Source: Myxococcota bacterium
GTDB lineage: Bacteria > Myxococcota_A > Bradymonadia > UBA7976 > UBA1532
Direction of reading: 5' to 3'
DNA length: 64,000 nt
Assembly (NCBI GenBank): GCA_023150895.1
Contig: JAKLJY010000035.1
Location: forward strand, 1 to 64,000
Each line of letters opens with the position of its first letter. Position 1 is the first letter of the stretch. Under the pieces are notes generated by a model that saw only the letters and a list, made by a program, of their open reading frames with translations, ran no database searches and was not told the DNA's origin. Below, one piece after another: positions 33,039-44,826 of this stretch. A program made the position numbers and the translations under genes.

Positions 33039-34078
33039 CGGCCGGCGAGGTGCTCGCGCCGCTCGGCCTCGCCCTGGCCGTCGCGTTCATCGCCGCGTGC
33101 GCGGGCGCCTACTTCGGGCTCGACCGCGTCTCCCGGGCCCGGCTCGAGCACGCCGCCGAGGAAGACCCGGCGAGCGCGGCCTTGGGTGATCTCCTCAAGT
33201 CGCCCCGCACGCTGCGAGGGGCGCTGGACTTCCTGGGGGACCTCGCCCGAATCTCGCTGGCGGTCACGGTCGGCGCGTCGTTCATCGGCCTCGTCGACGT
33301 CGATGCCGCCGGGGCCGGTGGTCGCCTGGCGATGCTCGCCGCCGGCGTCTTCGTGGCGGCGTTCTACGTCGCGGAGCTGACGCCGCGGACGCTCGCCGCC
33401 CGCAATGCCGAAGACGTGACACGGGTCCTCGGTGGCCCGCTGAAGACGCTGCTTCGCCTGACGTCTCCGGTGCGGGCCCTCGCCGCGCGCCTCATGCCAC
33501 GGCCGACCTCGACGGGCGACGCGTCGACGGGTACGGAGGGCACGCCCGCCATCGACGAGGAAGAATTCCGCGAGCTCGTCGACGAGAGCACCGAGGCCGG
33601 CGTCGTTCAGGCCCAGGAGCAGGCGCTGATTCACAAGATTCTCGACTTTGGCGACCGCCGCGTTCGGGAGCTGATGACGCCCTTCGATCGCGTCTTCAGC
33701 GTCGCCGAGGACACCCCCGTTTCGCCGGCCGCCGAGGCCGTCGCGGAACGCAAGTACAGCCGGATTCCGGTCTTTCGCAAGGATCCGCGACGCATCGTCG
33801 GGGTGGTCTACGCCAAGGACCTCCTGGCCATCCGGTGGGGTGTCGCGTCGGCGAAACCCCTGAAGGTCCTGTTGCGGCGCCCGCTCTTCGTCGTCCCCCA
33901 GATGCGCGCGCAAACGCTCCTCGAGAGCTTTCGCCGGCACCGACTGCACATGGCCATCGTGGTCGATGAGCACGGCGCCGCCGTGGGCGTCTGCACGATG
34001 GAGGATCTCCTCGAGGAGCTCGTCGGGCCGATCACCGACGTCGCCGCCGAGCGCAAGGGCGACGAGAGCGGGCCGTGA
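33035..34078 (+). CDS. CNNM/CorC-type membrane protein with CBS domains (short form)
   Basis: 347 aa. The N-terminal membrane domain has about four segments (for example LALAVAFIAACAGAYFG and LAMLAAGVFVAAFYVAEL). A linker (about 160-185) leads to a tandem CBS pair (LMTPFDRVFSVAEDTPVS ... RIPVFRKDPRRIVGVVYAKDLL; VVPQMRAQTLLESF ... MAIVVDEHGAAVGVCTMEDLLEELVG). The family includes CNNM/CorC magnesium or cobalt efflux-linked proteins and 'hemolysin' annotations; ion specificity cannot be read from sequence. It lacks the C-terminal CorC_HlyC domain that its downstream paralogue keeps. The start overlaps thiL. Confidence 0.85.
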   Translation: MTAGEVLAPLGLALAVAFIAACAGAYFGLDRVSRARLEHAAEEDPASAALGDLLKSPRTLRGALDFLGDLARISLAVTVGASFIGLVDVDAAGAGGRLAMLAAGVFVAAFYVAELTPRTLAARNAEDVTRVLGGPLKTLLRLTSPVRALAARLMPRPTSTGDASTGTEGTPAIDEEEFRELVDESTEAGVVQAQEQALIHKILDFGDRRVRELMTPFDRVFSVAEDTPVSPAAEAVAERKYSRIPVFRKDPRRIVGVVYAKDLLAIRWGVASAKPLKVLLRRPLFVVPQMRAQTLLESFRRHRLHMAIVVDEHGAAVGVCTMEDLLEELVGPITDVAAERKGDESGP

Positions 34079-35316
34079 CCGAGTCCCAGATCTTCTTTGC
34101 ACTGGCCGCAGCCGCCGCGCTCGGCTTGCGGCTCTTGGTGGCCGTGGCGGAGCAGGCGATCCGGTTCAGCGATCCGGAGACCCTCGACGCGCTCGCCCGC
34201 CGGGGCGTTCGAGGGGCAGAGCGCGCGCACTGGTTCGCCACCCGGCCCGACCAGCTCTGGACGACGACGCGGTTGCTCGGTCGCGCGTCGCTCCTCACGG
34301 CGGGCTTGTTGCTGACCGTCGCACTTCCCCACCCGGCGATGGCCCTGCTCGTGCTCGTGCCCTTCGTCTTCGGCACCGCCGAACTCCTGCCCCGGTTCCT
34401 GCTCACCCGCCGCGCCGAGCGCATCGCGCCCCGCCTCGCGACGCCACTGATGGCCTTGTTTCACGTGCTGCGGCCCCTCGTGATGCTGACCAACGGGCTC
34501 GCCCGCCTGCTCGGCCGCCCCGACGAGGACGACCGACCGGCGGCCTCCCGCGAGGACCTCCAGCGCCTCGTCGACCAGGACAGCGGCGAGAGCGACATGG
34601 CCGTCGGCGAGCGCGCGATGATCGCCCGCATCTTCGAGTTCAGCCACCTGACGGCCGCGGACAGCATGGTGCCGTTGAAGGAGATGTGCGCGCTCTCTGC
34701 GGACGCCACGGTTCGCGACGCCGTCGCCCTGATTGCACGCGAGGGGTACTCCCGCCTGCCCGTCTACCGCGATCGCCTGGAGAACATCGTCGGCGTGCTC
34801 CACCACATCGACCTGCTGCGGGCCGCCGCGGCCGAGCAGCCGGTCGGCGCCGTGATGCGCCCGCCCCTCTTCGTCCCGGAGACGCAGGAGATCGACGACA
34901 TCCTGGTCATCCTCCAGCGACGCGCGGCCTCGGCCGCCATCGTCGTCGACGAGTTCGGCAAGACCGTCGGACTCCTGACCCTCGAGGACATCCTCGAGGA
35001 GATCGTCGGTGAGATCGACGACGAGTTCGACCCCAACGAGCGACTCTGGCGCCCGGCGCCCGGCGGTGGCTCGCTCATTTCGGCGCGGATGAGCCCGTCG
35101 GAATTCGAGCGCATCTTCCACGTCGACCTCGATCTCGACGAAGAGGACGAAATCGAAACGATGGCCGGCTACGTCCTCGTCGAGCTCAAGCACATCCCCG
35201 CGGTCGGTGAGTTCGTCACGCTCGCCGGGGGCGCGACGCTGACCGTGAGCCGTGCGACCGAGCGCGCGATCGAGGAGCTGCATCTCACGGGCGCGCCCCG
35301 CGCCAAGGACGCCTGA
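34075..35316 (+). CDS. CNNM/CorC-type membrane protein with CBS pair and CorC_HlyC domain
   Basis: 413 aa. Membrane segments lie at about 5-27, 72-100 and near 125. A CBS pair follows (MVPLKEMCALSADATVRDAV ... YSRLPVYRDRLENIVGVLHHIDLLRA; FVPETQEIDDILVILQRR ... IVVDEFGKTVGLLTLEDILEEIVGEI). The C-terminal CorC_HlyC (FAD-like) domain, about 330-413, contains DLDLDEEDEIETMAGYVL. GTG 34075 overlaps the previous stop (GTGA). It is a tandem, diverged paralogue of the gene before it, so the pair probably forms a heterodimer or two regulated transport units. Confidence 0.87.
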   Translation: MTESQIFFALAAAAALGLRLLVAVAEQAIRFSDPETLDALARRGVRGAERAHWFATRPDQLWTTTRLLGRASLLTAGLLLTVALPHPAMALLVLVPFVFGTAELLPRFLLTRRAERIAPRLATPLMALFHVLRPLVMLTNGLARLLGRPDEDDRPAASREDLQRLVDQDSGESDMAVGERAMIARIFEFSHLTAADSMVPLKEMCALSADATVRDAVALIAREGYSRLPVYRDRLENIVGVLHHIDLLRAAAAEQPVGAVMRPPLFVPETQEIDDILVILQRRAASAAIVVDEFGKTVGLLTLEDILEEIVGEIDDEFDPNERLWRPAPGGGSLISARMSPSEFERIFHVDLDLDEEDEIETMAGYVLVELKHIPAVGEFVTLAGGATLTVSRATERAIEELHLTGAPRAKDA

Positions 35317-37193
35317 TGTCCCTGGCCCTGCGGCCCGTGCTGCTCGGCGGGGCCGCACTCGCCCCGCTCTGGGGTTTCGCGGTGCCGCACTACCTGTTGC
35401 TGGACGCCCTGGCCCTCGACGCGGCGCTCCGGGGCGGCCTGCTCGCGGCCGCCGTCGTCCTGGCGTCCGTAGTCGGGGCGTGGTTCGTCCGGGGACGCCT
35501 CGGGTCCGATTGGGCGCCCCATCGCAGCGCGCTGGACCTCGGCGTCCTGGCGACGGCGGGGGCGCTGGCGCTCTGGACACAGGCCGGGACGGACGGGCGT
35601 TTGCCCTACCTGGAGGGCTTCGCCCTGGCGATGCTCAACGTCGCCGCGGGCTGGGGGTGCGCACTGGCGGCCTACGTGCTCATCGCGCGACGGCGGCGGG
35701 CCCGGCCGCCCGAGGTCCCGGCGGCCCTCTCCGCCGGCGAGCTCCCCCGCCCCATGGCCCACCCCTCGATGCGGGCCGTCTTCGTGGCTACCGTGCTTTG
35801 TCTTTCGGTCGCCGCCGCCGTGCTGCTCGGCGTGGGGTCGGTCGGGCGGGCGGCCGGAGCCCGCGGTCGCCAGCTCATCGAGCAAACCGCCGCGCTCGCC
35901 GATCTGGGCACCCGCGTACTGGAGCGCCTGCCGGCGGACGGCGCCGACGAACGACGCCACCTGCTCGAGATTCTCACCACGCACGGCGACGTGTGGGCGG
36001 CGTTGCTGCCCCCGGACGCCCGGCCGGTGCTCCTCTCGGCCCCGGTGACCCGGACCGCCCCGCTCGGCGACGACGCCTGGATCGCGCAGACATCCGAAGG
36101 GCGCTTCTACTTTCTGAGGCGAGCGCTCGGCGGCGACGCGGCCGGCTTCTCTCTGTGGCTGCGGGCCGATCTCGCCGAGACGGGCGCCGTCCTCACCCCG
36201 GACGACGCCCCCGGGCTGCTCCTGATCGCCCTGCTCGTTCTGGTTGCCCCGGCCGCGACGTGGGTCGTGGGGCGCGAGGTCGCGACGGACCTCCGCGCCC
36301 TGACCCTCGCCCTGTCGCGCGCCGCCGAGGCGGGCACTGCGGTCGCGGCCGTGCCCGTCCGCGGGAACGACGACATCGGAGACCTCGCCGCGGCGCTCAA
36401 CGTCACGCTGCGGGCGCGCGAGGCCGAGAATGCGCGCCTCGCCGCCGAGCTCGAGGGCGCCGCCGCCACCGATCGCGCCCGCAGCCGGTTTCTCGCCGGG
36501 GCGAGCCACGAGCTGCGCACGCCGCTGAATGCGATCACGGGGTACTGCCACCTGCTGCGGGGCGAATCGCTCGAGGACGCCCAGCGGGAAGACGTCATGC
36601 TCATCGAGGAGGCGGGGCTCCAGCTGCTCGCCCACGTCGACGAGATCCTGGATCTTTCCCGGATCGAGGCCGGCAAGGACGCCCCGCTCGAGCGCCGTCC
36701 GACCGATCTCGTGGCGCTGGCCCGCCAGGTCTGCCAGGCCCGGGCCACCGACACCGGGCGAGACGTCACGCTCGGGATGCAAGCCGCACCGGACGTGCCC
36801 GTCCTGTCCGTGGACCCGTTGCGCATCCGGCAGACGCTCGAGAATCTGGTCGGCAACGCCCTGAAGTTCACCCGCCGAGGGCATGTCCAGGTGACGGTCG
36901 CGCCAGAGGCCGGCGGCGGCGTGCACATCCAGGTCTCGGACACCGGGCCGGGCATTCCCGCGGACGAACTGGAGTCCATCTTCTCCGAGTTCCATCGAGT
37001 GGAGGGTCAGCGCCAGGTGGCGGGCACGGGCCTCGGGCTGGCCATCGCACGGCGGTTCGTGGTCCAGCACGACGGACGCCTCTATGCCGAGTCCGTGCTC
37101 GGTCAGGGATCCGTCTTTCACCTGCACCTGCCGGCCGAGACGACGAAGACCGAGTCGACGGCCGCAAACCGCGCCGATGGAGACCGCGCGTGA
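35316..37193 (+). CDS. Membrane sensor histidine kinase
   Basis: 625 aa. Multiple N-terminal membrane segments (about 8-28, 38-57, 70-90, 95-115) and a further segment near 152-173 precede a periplasmic sensory stretch. Another segment near 300-322 and a HAMP-like linker follow. HisKA has His398 (ASHELRTPLNAITGY). The ATPase is complete: N-box (ENLVGNALKF), G1 (DTGPGIPADEL), F-box and G2 (GTGLGLAIARRF). It is coupled to the CNNM gene by a one-base overlap (TGATG). No receiver gene is adjacent apart from the CheY-like protein five genes upstream. The sensed signal is unknown. Confidence 0.9.
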   Translation: MSLALRPVLLGGAALAPLWGFAVPHYLLLDALALDAALRGGLLAAAVVLASVVGAWFVRGRLGSDWAPHRSALDLGVLATAGALALWTQAGTDGRLPYLEGFALAMLNVAAGWGCALAAYVLIARRRRARPPEVPAALSAGELPRPMAHPSMRAVFVATVLCLSVAAAVLLGVGSVGRAAGARGRQLIEQTAALADLGTRVLERLPADGADERRHLLEILTTHGDVWAALLPPDARPVLLSAPVTRTAPLGDDAWIAQTSEGRFYFLRRALGGDAAGFSLWLRADLAETGAVLTPDDAPGLLLIALLVLVAPAATWVVGREVATDLRALTLALSRAAEAGTAVAAVPVRGNDDIGDLAAALNVTLRAREAENARLAAELEGAAATDRARSRFLAGASHELRTPLNAITGYCHLLRGESLEDAQREDVMLIEEAGLQLLAHVDEILDLSRIEAGKDAPLERRPTDLVALARQVCQARATDTGRDVTLGMQAAPDVPVLSVDPLRIRQTLENLVGNALKFTRRGHVQVTVAPEAGGGVHIQVSDTGPGIPADELESIFSEFHRVEGQRQVAGTGLGLAIARRFVVQHDGRLYAESVLGQGSVFHLHLPAETTKTESTAANRADGDRA

Positions 37194-38983
37194 GCGCCCC
37201 GCTGGTCCGCCGCGTCGCGCTCGGCGTCGGGGCCATCTACGCCGCGGGGACGGCTCTGGCCGTCCAATGCGTGCCCTTCATCATCGAGCTGGAGTCGGCG
37301 GCGAGCGCGTGGGTCCGCGGCCTGTCCGCCTACGGGCTGCTGATGGTGGCCCTCCTCCTCCGGCAGACGTCGACCGGGCTCGCGCCCCTGACGTCTCACC
37401 CGCCCGGAGCCGATGCCCGACGACGGGCCGCCCACGACCTGCCCTTCACGCTCGCCCGTCTGGCGTTCGTCGCGGCCGTGCTCGGTGGCGCCCTGACCTG
37501 GCCTTATCTGACGCGATTCTCCGCGCTGACGCTGCCGCAGGCGCTCGCGGGCGCGGTGACGACCTACCTGCTCCTCGCACTGCCCGTGATCTTCATCTAC
37601 GACGTCGCACGGCGCCTCCTGCGGGACGAAGCCGCCGGCGAGGGGGCGCTGCCCGACGCGTTGCGGCAACCCCTGGGGCTCCGCGTCGCGCTCGCCGTCC
37701 AACTCCCCATCATCGTCTGCATGGCCGGCCTGGTGCTCGTCGAGCAGTCGAACGCGCAGCGCCACAGCCGGGACGTCAACACGTTCTTCGAGCGTCAGTA
37801 CACGCAGGTCCTCGCGCGGGCGCTCACGACGCTGCCGGACGTCGAGGATCGCCACGCGGTCTTCGCGGCCATTGAGCCGCCCCCGGGGATCACCCTCTAC
37901 ACGGACCCGGAGGCGAGCGCACCGGACGTGCCCGGCGCCGCCGTCGGCGTCGTCGTCGATCCCGACCGCCCGCGCCCGCTGACACTGCGGCTCCCCCCCC
38001 TCGTCCTCTTCGCCGCCGTCGCGCTGTTCGCGGCGCTCCTCGGCCGCTGGCTGGCCCGGGAGGTCACCGCCGAGGTGGCGGCCGCGCGGCAGGTGCTGCT
38101 GGCGCTGCAACGCCCCGATCCCCCGCCCCCGACGCACCCGGCGGGCACGACCATGGCCGAGACGACCGCCCTCGTCGGCGCCTGGCGGGCGACGCTCGAG
38201 GGTTTCCGGGCCCGCCGCGACGCGCTCGACCGCGCGACGCACGCCCGCCGCGCCGCCGAGCAGGCCAAGGCGCGGTTCCTCGCCCACCTGAGCCACGAAC
38301 TGAAGAGCCCCCTCAACACCATCCTCGGGTTCTCGGAGATCCTGCTGACCGGCCTCGACGGCCCGCTGACCCCCCGTCAGCGCGAGCGCCTCGGCATCCT
38401 GTGGCGCGCCGGGGAGGGCCTGTTGCGGTTCATCCTCTCGCTGCTCGACCTGGCACGCCTCGATGCCGCCGACGCGACGGTCGCGACGGACGTCGGCGCG
38501 AGCCGCGTCGATGCGGAGGACCTGGCGGCGGCCGTGCGGGAGCAATGGCGCACCGATCCCGAAGGCGGCATCCGCCTCGAGATTGCTATCGCCGACGACG
38601 CGCGCGACGCCTCGAGCCTCTGCGAACGCAGCCGCACCGCACGGGCCCTCGTGTTGTGCGCGGGGACACTCCTCGACGCCGTCGAGACGGGCACCGCCCG
38701 CGTCACGATTGCGCGCCTCCCGGGCGGGACGCCGGCCACGCCGGGCGGCCTGCGGTGCACGGTGTCCCTCGGCGACCACCGCGCGGAGCCGGCGGACGCG
38801 CGTCGTCTCGCCCTTCAGGTCGATCCGCGCGGCACGGGCCAGCGGATGAGCGCCGCCGCAACGGCCCTTGCGCTCGTCTCGCGCATCGTCGCGCTGCAGG
38901 CCGGGCGACTGGCCGTCGAACTGCCGGGGACCCCGGATGGTGGAGCCCCGTGGCCGCGTTACATCATCGACCTGCCCGCCTGA
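37190..38983 (+). CDS. Membrane histidine-kinase-like protein with degenerate ATPase domain
   Basis: 597 aa. Several N-terminal membrane segments and one near 264-282 precede a HisKA-like helix with His369 (LSHELKSPLNTILGFSEILL), which looks intact. The catalytic half does not keep kinase motifs. Where the N-box (N-x-x-x-N-A) should be there is LCAGTLLDAV. The G1 box D-x-G-x-G is replaced by LGDHRAEP, and the G2 region reads GTGQRMSAAA. The GTG start overlaps the upstream kinase stop (GTGA), so the two are co-translated. It may be a pseudokinase partner that dimerises with the intact kinase, which is an inference. Confidence 0.8.
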   Translation: MSAPLVRRVALGVGAIYAAGTALAVQCVPFIIELESAASAWVRGLSAYGLLMVALLLRQTSTGLAPLTSHPPGADARRRAAHDLPFTLARLAFVAAVLGGALTWPYLTRFSALTLPQALAGAVTTYLLLALPVIFIYDVARRLLRDEAAGEGALPDALRQPLGLRVALAVQLPIIVCMAGLVLVEQSNAQRHSRDVNTFFERQYTQVLARALTTLPDVEDRHAVFAAIEPPPGITLYTDPEASAPDVPGAAVGVVVDPDRPRPLTLRLPPLVLFAAVALFAALLGRWLAREVTAEVAAARQVLLALQRPDPPPPTHPAGTTMAETTALVGAWRATLEGFRARRDALDRATHARRAAEQAKARFLAHLSHELKSPLNTILGFSEILLTGLDGPLTPRQRERLGILWRAGEGLLRFILSLLDLARLDAADATVATDVGASRVDAEDLAAAVREQWRTDPEGGIRLEIAIADDARDASSLCERSRTARALVLCAGTLLDAVETGTARVTIARLPGGTPATPGGLRCTVSLGDHRAEPADARRLALQVDPRGTGQRMSAAATALALVSRIVALQAGRLAVELPGTPDGGAPWPRYIIDLPA

Positions 38984-39068
38984 CACCACGCCCGGCCGCG
39001 GCGCGGTCCATGCCCTGCGGGAGAAAGCTTTGCGCGCCCGACCGGGGTGCCCCACAATCCGTCCGCCC

Positions 39069-40007
39069 ATGCACGCCCCCGCCCTGATCCAACTGCGCCA
39101 GAGCCTCAACGACGTCGTCCGCGGCAAACCCGAGGTCGTCGATCTCGCCCTGATCGCCGCGCTCGCCCGGGGCCACGTCCTGCTCGAGGACGTCCCCGGG
39201 GTCGGCAAGACCACCCTGGCGCAAGCCCTCGCCCGCGGCCTCGGCTGCACCTTCAAGCGCATCCAGTTCACGAGCGACCTGCTGCCCGGCGACATCCTCG
39301 GCGTGAACATCTTCGTGCAGCAGCGCGGGGCCTTCGAGTTCAAGCCCGGGCCCGTCTTCGCCAACGTCGTCCTCGCCGACGAGATCAACCGCACGACGCC
39401 GAAGACGCAGTCGAGCCTGCTCGAGGCCATGAACGAAGGGCAGGTCTCCATCGACGACGAGACGCGACCCCTGCCCGATCCGTTCATCGTGGTGGCCACG
39501 CAGAACCCGCAGGAGTACCACGGCACCTATCCGCTGCCCGAGAGCCAGATGGACCGTTTCATGGTCCGGCTGCGCATGGGCTACCCCGCCGTGGCCATCG
39601 AACGGGAGATCCTGCAGGGTCGCCGGGGCCCCCCCCCGGTCCAGACGATGGCCCCGGTGCTCGATCCGGCGCGCCTGCGCGCCCTGCAGGCCGAGGTCGA
39701 CGCGGTACGGGTCGACGATCTGGTGCTCGACTACCTGCTCCAGATCGTCCACGCCACGCGACGGGCCCCGGCCGTGCTGCTCGGCGCGTCCACCCGCGGC
39801 GCCCTCGCACTGCAACAGGCCTGCCGGGCCCGCGCATTTCTGGAGGGGCGCCGGTTCGTCCTGCCCGACGACGTCAAGGCGCTCGCGCGGGCCGTATTGG
39901 CGCACCGGCTCGTCATGGCCGACGAGGTCGATCCCCTGATCCGGGGACGCGACGAGGCGGAGCGCACCATCGGCGAGATTCTCGAACAGCTTCCCGTGCC
40001 GGTCTGA
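39069..40007 (+). CDS. MoxR-family AAA+ ATPase
   Basis: The 312-aa chaperone ATPase has Walker A DVPGVGKTT (about 41-49) and Walker B VVLADEINR (Asp104-Glu105). The MoxR signature is TPKTQSSLLEAMNEGQVSID, sensor 1 is VVATQNPQEYHGTYPLPESQ, and a lid helix follows. It is the conventional MoxR type, unlike the Cys-containing one at 22631-24169. MoxR proteins normally act with VWA proteins, but none is adjacent here. It is 85 bases after the long kinase operon. CACAAT lies 10 bases before the ATG and no Shine-Dalgarno is visible, so it may be leaderless. It converges on dnaJ. Confidence 0.92.
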   Translation: MHAPALIQLRQSLNDVVRGKPEVVDLALIAALARGHVLLEDVPGVGKTTLAQALARGLGCTFKRIQFTSDLLPGDILGVNIFVQQRGAFEFKPGPVFANVVLADEINRTTPKTQSSLLEAMNEGQVSIDDETRPLPDPFIVVATQNPQEYHGTYPLPESQMDRFMVRLRMGYPAVAIEREILQGRRGPPPVQTMAPVLDPARLRALQAEVDAVRVDDLVLDYLLQIVHATRRAPAVLLGASTRGALALQQACRARAFLEGRRFVLPDDVKALARAVLAHRLVMADEVDPLIRGRDEAERTIGEILEQLPVPV

Positions 40008-40030
40008 GGCGAAGCGGCGGGTCCGCCCTC

Positions 40031-41167
40031 TCAGTCGATGAGGTCCCGCAGCTTGTCGAGCAGGGACTTCTTTTCTTTGTGCGCCGTGCCGGCTCTGCCG
40101 GCCTCGGCCTCCGCGATCGACTGAAGCTCCTCGAAGAGCTCGCGCTCGCGGGGCGTGAGCCGCGTCGGCGTCTCGATGGCCAGGGTGACGAGCTGGTCGC
40201 CGCGGCCGAGACCACGCAGATCGTAGATGCCCTTGCCCTTCAGGCGCACGACGGTGCCGGACTGCGTCCCCGGGGCGACCTTGACCTTGACCTGCCCCTC
40301 GAGCGTCGGCACGTCGAGCTGGGTACCGAGGGCCGCCTGCGCGAAGGTGATCGGCACCTCGCAGAGCAAGTCGCGCCCGTCCCGGCGGAAGAACGGGTGG
40401 GGTTTGATGACGATCTCGACGTAGAGGTCGCCCGGGCTGCCGTTCTGCCGGCCGGGCTCCCCCTCACCTTCGATGCGAATCCGTTGCCCGGTGTCGATGC
40501 CGGCGGGCACCTTGAGCCGGCGCCGGGTCTCCTCCGGTGCGAGCCCCTTGCCCCGGCAGGTGCTGCACGGGCTCGGGATGAGAACGCCGCTGCCCGCACA
40601 CTTCGGGCAGGGCTGGACCATTTGCAGGAAGCCCATCTGGACACGAATCTGGCCACCGCCGCGGCAGGCCTCGCAGCGCACGGGCTGCGTGCCCGGTTTG
40701 GCCCCCGTGCCCCCGCACGGTGCGCACCGCGCGGGCCGCGCGTAGACGACCTCCTTTTCGGCCCCGGCGCCGGCCTCCTCGAGGGTGACCTCGAGGCGGA
40801 CCTGGAGATCGCGCCCGTGGTGAATGTTCGCCCGCGCGAAGAAGCTGCCGAAGAGCTCGTCGAAGACGTCGCCGAAGACGTCCCGCAGGTGGTTGGGGTC
40901 GAGCCGGACGCCGCCCGAGCCGGCGAAGGGGTCGCCGCCCGCCGGCAGATCGTTGCCGAAGCGGTCGTAGTGCGCGCGCTTGTCCGGATCCGACAGCACG
41001 GCGTAGGCCTGACTGATCTCCTTGAACTTCTCTTCCGCCGCACGGTCCCCCGGATTCTTGTCCGGGTGGAACTTCATCGCGAGGCGGCGATAGGCCTTCT
41101 TCAGTGTCTCCGCGTCGGCGTCGCGCGCGACCTCGAGGAGCTCGTAGTAGTCTTGCTTCTGGCTCAC
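40031..41167 (-). CDS. dnaJ: Chaperone DnaJ (Hsp40)
   Basis: 378 aa, complete type I Hsp40. The J-domain with HPD (34-36) stimulates DnaK ATPase. A Gly-rich linker follows ([12 protein letters not shown]). The zinc region has four C-x2-C-x-G-x-G-like repeats ([32 protein letters not shown]). The substrate-binding beta domains run to about 350. It is the last gene of hrcA-grpE-dnaK-dnaJ, 67 bases after dnaK, and probably shares its promoter. Confidence 0.96.
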   Translation of the reverse strand: MSQKQDYYELLEVARDADAETLKKAYRRLAMKFHPDKNPGDRAAEEKFKEISQAYAVLSDPDKRAHYDRFGNDLPAGGDPFAGSGGVRLDPNHLRDVFGDVFDELFGSFFARANIHHGRDLQVRLEVTLEEAGAGAEKEVVYARPARCAPCGGTGAKPGTQPVRCEACRGGGQIRVQMGFLQMVQPCPKCAGSGVLIPSPCSTCRGKGLAPEETRRRLKVPAGIDTGQRIRIEGEGEPGRQNGSPGDLYVEIVIKPHPFFRRDGRDLLCEVPITFAQAALGTQLDVPTLEGQVKVKVAPGTQSGTVVRLKGKGIYDLRGLGRGDQLVTLAIETPTRLTPRERELFEELQSIAEAEAGRAGTAHKEKKSLLDKLRDLID

Positions 41168-41234
41168 GGGGTCTTCGGGCTACGGACGAGAGGTCAGCGG
41201 GCGGATACCCGGAGAGGCGGACGACCGGGCGGGC

Positions 41235-43064
<1,830 letters not shown>

Positions 43065-43090
43065 GGTGCCCCCCGCCCCCCCGCGGGGAC

Positions 43091-43708
43091 TCAGTGCTCT
43101 TCGCCGCCGACGGCCGCGGTCTCGACGGTGTCGGGGCTGTCGCCGCCCCCGGGCTCCCCGGTGGCGATGACGACCATGGCCGGCCGCACGAGGCGATCGT
43201 GGAGCATCCAGCCACGCTGGTAGACCTCGATGACGGTGCCCGCTTCGGCGCCCGCGCGGGGCATCTGGGACATCGCCTCGTGGAACTGCGGGTCGAACTG
43301 CTCGCCCTTCGGGTCGAACGGTTTGGCGCCGTGTTTCTCGAGCGCGCCCATGTACTGCTTGGCGATCATCGCCACCCCGTCGGCCAGTGCGCCCCCCGAC
43401 GCGCCGGCATGCGAGAGGGCCCGCTCGAGGTTGTCCGCCACCGGGATGAGGTCCTTCAGGACGCCCTCGATGGCGTACTTTCGCAGCTCGTCGCGCTCTT
43501 TGAGCGCCCGCTTGCGGAAATTGTCGAGATCCGCCGCGCCCCGATAGGCCCGACTGCGCCACTCCTCGACCTCTTTGCCGAGGGTCTCGATCTCCTTGTT
43601 GAGCGCGGAGATCTCCTGCTCGACCAGCGGTTCGCGCGGCTCGGCCGCCTCGCCGGTCGTGGTGGGCAGGGCGCCCTCCTCGGTCACGTTCTTCTGCTCT
43701 TCCGACAC
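43091..43708 (-). CDS. grpE: Nucleotide-exchange factor GrpE
   Basis: 205 aa. A coiled-coil N-terminal half ([20 protein letters not shown]) leads to the central helical bundle ([18 protein letters not shown] ... [12 protein letters not shown]). The C-terminal beta wing follows ([14 protein letters not shown] ... [21 protein letters not shown]). GTG 43708 has GGAGGA about four bases upstream. GrpE opens the DnaK nucleotide cleft. The gene is 35 bases from hrcA and 26 bases from dnaK. Confidence 0.95.
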   Translation of the reverse strand: MSEEQKNVTEEGALPTTTGEAAEPREPLVEQEISALNKEIETLGKEVEEWRSRAYRGAADLDNFRKRALKERDELRKYAIEGVLKDLIPVADNLERALSHAGASGGALADGVAMIAKQYMGALEKHGAKPFDPKGEQFDPQFHEAMSQMPRAGAEAGTVIEVYQRGWMLHDRLVRPAMVVIATGEPGGGDSPDTVETAAVGGEEH

Positions 43709-43743
43709 ACGTCCTCCTCGACGATACCGATCCGGGACGACCC

Positions 43744-44826
43744 TCAGGCCGCGTCCGCGCCGCGCAGAATACCGCTGATCGCTCGGGCCGTATAGGTTAC
43801 GAGCGGGATGACCCGCGCGTACTCCATCCGCAGGGGGCCGACGATGCCGACGGTGCCGCCCGGGCTCGCCCCGACGAAGTAGGGGGCGGCCACCACGGAG
43901 CAGACGCGCAGGCCATGGGCCGCGGCGTCGTCGCCGAGCAGCACCTGAACGCCGTCGGCCGCGACCAGGGCGTCGAGCAGATCGCGCAGGCGGCGCTTGT
44001 CGTCGAGCACGCGGAGCATGTCGCCGAGCTGCTCCGGGCTCGGGGCGCGATCGACGATGTGCGTGCGGCCGCAGACGTAGACGGCCTCGTCCGGCGGATC
44101 GGCCTCGGGCAGCGCCTGCTCGCCGAGCGCCCGCGTCCGGGCGTCGAGGCCGGCCTCGCACTCGCCGTGCAGCCGCTCGCGCGCCTCGGCGACGGTGAGC
44201 CCGGCGAGAGTCTCCGCAAACAGGTTCTGGACGCGCTCGAGCTCGGCGGGCGAGGCGTCGCTCTCCAGGACCCGGTGGCGCACGACCGCGTCGGTGAAGA
44301 TGGCCACCGCCAGCACGCGCCCGCCACCGATCGCGACGAGGCGCAGACCTTCGATCCGCAGGGCATCGACCCGCGGCCTTCGCGCCAGTGCGGCGAGCTC
44401 GCAGCGCTCGGCGAGATGCTCGGACGCCGCGCGGACGATGTCGTTGGGCAACGGGCCGGCGCCGCGAAGGACGGCATCGATCTCGCCACGGGCCCGCGGC
44501 GAAGGCGGCCGCGCCCGCATGAGCGCCGAGACGTAGACCCGCAGGCCCCGCTCGGTGGGTACCCGCCCGGCGGAGGTGTGCGGCTGCGACAGCAGGCCCT
44601 GATCGGCGAGCTCGCTCAGCACGACCCGGGCCGTCGCCGCGCTCATGTGTCCGGCCGCGTGCTCGGCGATGACGTGGGACCCGACCGGTTCGCCGGAACG
44701 CAGGTACGCGTCGACGACCTCGCGCAGGACCTCGGCGGCGCGGGGACGCAGGGCAAGGGGGACCAGGTCGCGGAGATCGCCCGAATCGGGGGCGCGGAGG
44801 GGGTGGCGCTGCACGGGAGACGACAT
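43744..44826 (-). CDS. hrcA: Heat-inducible transcription repressor HrcA
   Basis: 360 aa. The N-terminal winged helix has the signature [22 protein letters not shown] and [18 protein letters not shown]. The GAF-like core follows, with a C-terminal [27 protein letters not shown] that is well conserved. HrcA represses grpE/dnaK operons by binding CIRCE (TTAGCACTC-N9-GAGTGCTAA); no such element is visible upstream. The ATG at 44826 lies inside the apparent -10 of its own promoter. A GTG four codons later (44814) is therefore a credible leaderless start. It heads the hrcA-grpE-dnaK-dnaJ operon and probably autoregulates. Confidence 0.93.
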   Translation of the reverse strand: MSSPVQRHPLRAPDSGDLRDLVPLALRPRAAEVLREVVDAYLRSGEPVGSHVIAEHAAGHMSAATARVVLSELADQGLLSQPHTSAGRVPTERGLRVYVSALMRARPPSPRARGEIDAVLRGAGPLPNDIVRAASEHLAERCELAALARRPRVDALRIEGLRLVAIGGGRVLAVAIFTDAVVRHRVLESDASPAELERVQNLFAETLAGLTVAEARERLHGECEAGLDARTRALGEQALPEADPPDEAVYVCGRTHIVDRAPSPEQLGDMLRVLDDKRRLRDLLDALVAADGVQVLLGDDAAAHGLRVCSVVAAPYFVGASPGGTVGIVGPLRMEYARVIPLVTYTARAISGILRGADAA

